From NCBI RefSeq assembly GCF_014117215.1, contig NZ_JACGXS010000006.1:1-64000 (forward strand): DNA of 64,000 nt, in the 5' to 3' direction. Below, in pieces: positions 62,244 through 64,000 of the stretch. Origin of the DNA: Stenotrophomonas tumulicola. Lineage in GTDB: Bacteria; Pseudomonadota; Gammaproteobacteria; Xanthomonadales; Xanthomonadaceae. Position numbers and translations under genes: made by a program. The notes under the pieces are model-generated. The model ran no database searches. It saw only the letters and a program-made list of their open reading frames with translations, and was not told where the DNA came from. Each line of letters starts with the position of its first letter. The stretch's first letter is position 1.

Positions 62244-63110
62244 TCAGTGTGAAACCGGGACCACGGAGCCGTCAGAGGATACCGCAAAGCGTGCAACGTT
62301 GGCTCGCTGATATGGCCCAAGATCAATCATGGCGCCATTCTGCTGAACCTCCACCTGCGATGCATTGCCCAGCACGATCCGGCCCACCTGGCCCGGTGCG
62401 AAGCTGCGCGACTGCCCTGCGGGGATCAGCGCCTTCTCCACCGTGCCGCCATCAGGGGCGGTGATTTCCACCCAGCTGTCACCGCTGAACTGCAGTGCCA
62501 GGGCACGACCGGCGGCAACCGGTTCGGCCGCCGGACGCGGCACCGGCGTCAGCGATGCCATGTAAGGCGCCGGTGCCGGACGCGCTGCCGGGGGCTGTGG
62601 CATCCCGTTCGGGGCGGCGGCCGGGCCGCCCTCGCCATCGGCGGCGGGTGCCACCGCGACGGTGGACGGGATCACATCCAGCGAGGCGGTGTTCAATCCG
62701 GCGTCCAGGTGGCTGCGGGTGGCAAACCATACCGGTACGGCCAGCGCGGCGGTGATGCCGACATACAACAGGCGGCGCCCCAGGCTTTCGGCGATGCGCC
62801 GCGCGCGCGGGGTGTGGGTGTGGCTGACCAGGGTGGGCGGCACGATCGGGCCCACCTGCGCCTGCTCCAGCACTTCACCCACGTCCACGCCCAGCAGGCG
62901 GGCATAACTGCGCAACTGGCCACGTACGAACACCGGTGCGCCCAGGCGCTGCCAGCGCTCTTCTTCCAGCGAACGCACCACCTGTGCAGGCATGTGCAGT
63001 CGCTGTGCCACCTCGTCGAGGGTCAGTCCTGCCGCTTCCCGGGCCTGGCGCAGGCGCTCACCACAGCCTGCTGCCGTCTCGAAAGCGTTCACGGTCTGGT
63101 TATCGGTCAC
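62244..63110 (-). CDS. rodZ: RodZ-like cytoskeletal/membrane protein
   Basis: This 288-residue protein has an N-terminal Xre-type helix-turn-helix (residues about 15-80, LRQAREAAGLTLDEVAQRLH), one membrane helix near residues 113-133 (RLLYVGITAALAVPVWFA), a Pro/Ala-rich periplasmic linker and a C-terminal DUF4115 domain (LALQFSGDSWVEITAPDGGT). RodZ anchors MreB to the membrane in rod-shape maintenance. It lies between pilF and yfgM. Confidence 0.93.
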   Translation of the reverse strand: MTDNQTVNAFETAAGCGERLRQAREAAGLTLDEVAQRLHMPAQVVRSLEEERWQRLGAPVFVRGQLRSYARLLGVDVGEVLEQAQVGPIVPPTLVSHTHTPRARRIAESLGRRLLYVGITAALAVPVWFATRSHLDAGLNTASLDVIPSTVAVAPAADGEGGPAAAPNGMPQPPAARPAPAPYMASLTPVPRPAAEPVAAGRALALQFSGDSWVEITAPDGGTVEKALIPAGQSRSFAPGQVGRIVLGNASQVEVQQNGAMIDLGPYQRANVARFAVSSDGSVVPVSH

Positions 63111-63116
63111 GATGCT

Positions 63117-63917
63117 TCAACCCTTGGAATTGGGGTCCGCATCCTGCGGAAATTCCTGTCGAATCTGTTGTTGGTAACGCGCGGCCGCTGCCGCATCGCC
63201 CAGTCGCGTTTCGATTTGCGACGCCAGTTGTAACACGGAACGTGTTGGTGATGCAGCCGCAAGCCGACGTTCGGAGAATGCACGCGCCTCCATGAAGCTG
63301 TCTTTCTGGAAGGCAAGCTGCGCCATGACTTCCAGCGCCTGCGCATTACGGGGGTCACGAACCAGGGCAGCACGCAGGTCCCGCTCGGCCCGTTCCGGCT
63401 GCCCGGCCTGGAGGGCGCAGGCGCCCGCGTTGGACAGGGCCACCGACGCCGTGGCGTAACCGGGAGCCGCCAGGGCACGATCGAACCAGCCCAGTGATTC
63501 GGCTGCCCGCCCCTGCTGGCACAGCCATGCCGCGTAATTGTTCAATACGTCGCCGCGCTCCGGGGCCTCGCTGGCCGCACGCTGCAACAAGGTACCGGCC
63601 TGCTGCGTGTCGCCGCGGCGCTGGGCGATGGAAGCCAGCAGGAGCAGCGCGTCAGGGCGCTCGGGCACCAGTTTCTGCGCTGCGCGCGCACGCTTTTCCG
63701 CCGACTGCAGGTTGCCCGCGCTGAAATCCGAACCGGCCAGGGTCAGCTGGGTCTGGTACTGGTGCTGGCGACGCACCTGGTCACCATCGCGGGCGGTGTA
63801 AGTCTGCGCGACCGCCATTCCGCCCTTGGGCAGCTTGGTGCCACCGGATCCGCCACAGCCGGCCAGCGCCAGCAGGCAGAGGATGCCGGCCGGCCACAGG
63901 CGCTCAGGCCGCAGCAT
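63117..63917 (-). CDS. pilF: Type IV pilus biogenesis lipoprotein PilF/PilW
   Basis: This 266-residue lipoprotein ([14 protein letters not shown], lipobox LAGC) consists of TPR repeats ([60 protein letters not shown]). PilF is the pilotin that brings the PilQ secretin to the outer membrane. The ATG overlaps the rlmN end (63904-63917). The order rlmN-pilF-rodZ is typical of this group. Confidence 0.95.
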   Translation of the reverse strand: MLRPERLWPAGILCLLALAGCGGSGGTKLPKGGMAVAQTYTARDGDQVRRQHQYQTQLTLAGSDFSAGNLQSAEKRARAAQKLVPERPDALLLLASIAQRRGDTQQAGTLLQRAASEAPERGDVLNNYAAWLCQQGRAAESLGWFDRALAAPGYATASVALSNAGACALQAGQPERAERDLRAALVRDPRNAQALEVMAQLAFQKDSFMEARAFSERRLAAASPTRSVLQLASQIETRLGDAAAAARYQQQIRQEFPQDADPNSKG

Positions 63918-64000
63918 CGCGCCCGGCCCCTTGCTGCAGGGACTTGTTGAACTCGGCCTGGCGGCGGGTACGGTCCATGACCTGCCCCTTCAGCTGGCCA
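63904..64000 (-). CDS. rlmN: RlmN C-terminal end (partial)
   Basis: The last 31 codons ([19 protein letters not shown] and a short Gly/Ala tail before TGA) match the C-terminus of the radical-SAM 23S rRNA (adenine-2503) methyltransferase. The rest lies outside the window. Overlap with pilF and the conserved gene order support the call. Confidence 0.85.
   Translation of the reverse strand, partial: GQLKGQVMDRTRRQAEFNKSLQQGAGRDAAA

Overview
The window looks like chromosomal DNA from Stenotrophomonas or a close relative in the Xanthomonadaceae. This rests on high G+C, on dense GTAG-headed palindromic repeats of the SMAG type (mono-, di- and multimeric, in at least eight places), and on the core block der-bamB-yfgM-rodZ-pilF-rlmN at the right end. 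No rRNA, tRNA, CRISPR array or prophage was seen. The genus is an inference; no database was consulted.

Left part (0-9.5 kb): a GlxA-like AraC regulator, an exported GH43 glycosidase, and a TetR/thioesterase pair plus an SDR gene whose promoters share a near-identical 24-bp operator. Then come an SDR-SDR-DUF1097-DoxX operon divergent from a LysR gene and a DUF1275 membrane protein, separated by SMAG arrays.

Heme locus (9.6-20.2 kb, all on the minus strand): ECF sigma factor, FecR anti-sigma, STN-type TonB-dependent receptor, a secreted hemophilin-like protein, a Slam translocator, heme oxygenase, a DUF454 protein and a dedicated ExbB-ExbD-TonB set. Two copies of one ECF-type promoter (identical 11-mer, 12-nt spacer, CGTCT) precede the receptor and fecR. 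It reads as a self-contained heme scavenging and degradation system, though no inner-membrane heme ABC transporter is encoded here.

Accessory redox/hydrolase region (20.3-44.3 kb): LysR, SDR, flavin monooxygenase, OsmC, YcaC-type cysteine hydrolases, chloroperoxidase-like alpha/beta hydrolases, RidA, enoyl-CoA hydratase, a KefC-type antiporter, an amidohydrolase and a porin. Five divergent promoter regions share one unusual cis-element: GGTAGT, exactly 22 bp to a CTGTG block, and (four of five) a second CTGTG-type block exactly 47 bp further. Three of the five adjoin paralogous CrgA-like LysR genes, all probably starting at TTG. Decayed remnants of the YcaC-type hydrolase lie beside two of those LysR genes. 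The layout suggests a regulator/operator/hydrolase cassette that was copied and then eroded. This is the most novel-looking system in the window.

Island remnant next to guaA (44.3-50.8 kb): an alpha/beta hydrolase, FAD monooxygenase, LysR, DsbA-like oxidoreductase and flavin oxidoreductase, then a DUF2274 gene and a truncated trbI. It lies between a copy of the guaA 3'-end 12-mer at 44306 and guaA itself, which implies site-specific integration at guaA. No integrase is left.

Right part (50.8-64 kb): guaA, guaB, folD, a second KefC-type antiporter, an eight-unit SMAG array, a rhodanese-MoeB/ThiF fusion, then der, bamB, yfgM, rodZ, pilF and the 3' end of rlmN.
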